A stretch of DNA of 6,958 bases. It comes from Flavobacteriaceae bacterium (GTDB lineage Bacteria > Bacteroidota > Bacteroidia > Flavobacteriales > Flavobacteriaceae). Both the position numbers and the translations under genes were made by a program. Shown here in pieces: positions 5,887-6,958 of the stretch; the first letter of the stretch is position 1; the number at the start of each line of letters is the position of its first letter. The notes below the pieces were generated by a model, which saw nothing but the letters and a program-made list of their open reading frames with translations, was not told where the DNA came from and made no database searches. Location of the stretch: contig JALZVC010000019.1 in assembly GCA_023301205.1 (NCBI GenBank), forward strand, positions 1-6,958, given 5' to 3'.

Positions 5887-6921
5887 ATGAAATACTTAGC
5901 TTTTATAACAATTGCCATTTTAATGAACGCGTGTAACGCTTCAAAAACAAAGACAGTAGGCAATAATGTCGATGCAAATTCTAAAGACGCTTCTGTAAAA
6001 TACGCGAATTCTATTACTGCTAAAGACTTGAAAAAACATTTATACATTTATGCAGGTGATGAAATGGAAGGTAGAATGACAGGAAGTAAAGGTCAAAAAA
6101 TGGCTGTCGAATATTTACGTGACTTCTATAAAGACCACGATATTCCTTCTCCTATAGAATCACTAAACTATCTTCAACCCGTTCCTGCTTCTTATTTTAA
6201 AAGAGTAAAAGACCCTAAAGATTCTGAAAACGTAGTCGCATTTATTAAAGGAAGTGAATTTCCTGATGAAGTGATTGTACTTTCTGCTCACCTAGATCAT
6301 GTAGGTATGGATAAAGATGGTAATGTTTTTAACGGAGCAGATGATGATGGTTCTGGAACAGTTGCCTTATTAGAAATGGCAGAAGCTTTTAAAAAAGCTG
6401 TAAAAGATGGTAAAGGTCCTAAACGCTCTATTCTATTTTTGCACGTTACTGCAGAGGAGTTAGGATTGTATGGTTCTGCATATTATACTGATAATCCTAT
6501 TTTCCCGCTAGCAAATACAGTGGTAAACCTCAACACAGATATGATAGGACGTATTGATCCAGATAAGGAAGAAACTCCTAACTATATTTACTTAATAGGT
6601 AGTGACAAATTAAGCCAAGAATTACATGATGTATCTGAAGCTGTTGCAGCAAAATATAGCAGTGGCCTTGAGTTAGATTATACTTACAACGATGAGAATG
6701 ATCCTAATCGTTTTTATTACAGAAGCGATCATTATAATTTTGCTAAAAACAATGTTCCAATCATCTTTTATTTTAATGGTGTACACGCAGATTACCACAA
6801 GATAACTGATACTCCAGACAAAATAGAATATGAACTAATGGAAAAAAGAACACGTCTTATCTTTCATACGGCTTGGGAAATTGCAAACCGTGATGGTAGA
6901 ATCACAGCAGATAAGTTGTAA
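5887..6921 (+). CDS. M28-family zinc metallopeptidase lipoprotein (aminopeptidase-like)
   Basis: Read from ATG 5887 this is a 344-residue exported lipoprotein: residues 1-15 are a hydrophobic signal ending in LMNAC, so Cys16 is the lipid anchor. A longer frame back to TTG 5842 is open but would put 15 polar residues before the signal and lies inside the likely promoter, so it is rejected. A Ser/Asn/Lys-rich linker (17-45) leads to the peptidase. All five metal ligands and the catalytic Glu of the M28 co-catalytic zinc site are visible: His135 (SAHLDHVG), Asp153 (GADDDGSG), Glu190 catalytic and Glu191 ligand (HVTAEELGLYGS), Asp218 (NLNTDMIGR) and His304 (HADYHKITDTPDK). There is no PA (protease-associated) insert, which many M28 exopeptidases carry, so it is a compact form. 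It likely trims peptides in the periplasm or at the cell surface for nutrient uptake. It is transcribed divergently from the sulfur gene; no functional tie is evident. Confidence 0.93.
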   Translation: MKYLAFITIAILMNACNASKTKTVGNNVDANSKDASVKYANSITAKDLKKHLYIYAGDEMEGRMTGSKGQKMAVEYLRDFYKDHDIPSPIESLNYLQPVPASYFKRVKDPKDSENVVAFIKGSEFPDEVIVLSAHLDHVGMDKDGNVFNGADDDGSGTVALLEMAEAFKKAVKDGKGPKRSILFLHVTAEELGLYGSAYYTDNPIFPLANTVVNLNTDMIGRIDPDKEETPNYIYLIGSDKLSQELHDVSEAVAAKYSSGLELDYTYNDENDPNRFYYRSDHYNFAKNNVPIIFYFNGVHADYHKITDTPDKIEYELMEKRTRLIFHTAWEIANRDGRITADKL

Positions 6922-6958
6922 TTCTCTTCGGAAATATTAAAACTTAAAAAGTGCCCTT
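6922..6958. other. Short tail after the M28 gene
   Basis: No start codon, hairpin or promoter element can be supported in these 37 bases. Any terminator or next gene lies beyond the window. Confidence 0.6.

Noticed and set aside
1..6958. Mobile element, CRISPR array or defence system
   Set aside because: No transposase, integrase, tandem direct repeats, Cas or toxin-antitoxin genes were found; the tRNA-Ser has no duplicated 3' end or integrase next to it that would mark an island.

Overview
The window looks like chromosomal DNA of a flavobacterium (phylum Bacteroidota, class Flavobacteriia). The DNA is AT-rich. It carries a GldJ-type gliding/type IX secretion lipoprotein gene and a PorT-like outer-membrane barrel. 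Several genes are preceded by the Bacteroidota promoter elements TTTG/TTG and TAnnTTTG rather than by strong Shine-Dalgarno sites. The genus cannot be named from the sequence alone.

Layout, left to right. Positions 1-941 hold the first 313 codons of a gldJ-family lipoprotein gene on the minus strand, cut by the window edge. Positions 1043-1212 hold a complete tRNA-Ser(UGA) unit on the minus strand: consensus promoter, tRNA and rho-independent terminator. Positions 1278-1511 hold a decayed 3' fragment of gpsA (glycerol-3-phosphate dehydrogenase) with an in-frame TGA, touching the end of the next gene. Positions 1496-3475 hold a two-gene minus-strand operon: a divergent TetR-type regulator, then an ABC1/UbiB-family atypical kinase that starts with TTG. 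Upstream of the regulator, a promoter-like pair has a 13-bp palindrome over its predicted start site, a good candidate for autoregulation. Positions 3682-4248 encode a small secreted outer-membrane beta-barrel protein. Positions 4374-5756 encode a three-domain persulfide dioxygenase/pseudo-rhodanese/rhodanese protein with the layout of staphylococcal CstB. A 130-bp divergent intergenic region follows, then a plus-strand M28 metallopeptidase lipoprotein (5887-6921).

The genes form separate small units rather than one pathway. Themes are envelope proteins (GldJ, barrel, M28 lipoprotein), reactive sulfur detoxification (CstB-like) and a regulator/ABC1-kinase pair of unknown substrate. No mobile element, CRISPR array or clear island signature was seen. 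The points most worth checking are the gpsA remnant overlapping the ABC1 stop, the same-frame TetR-stop-TTG-ABC1 junction, the start-site palindrome, and the long inverted repeat behind the sulfur gene.
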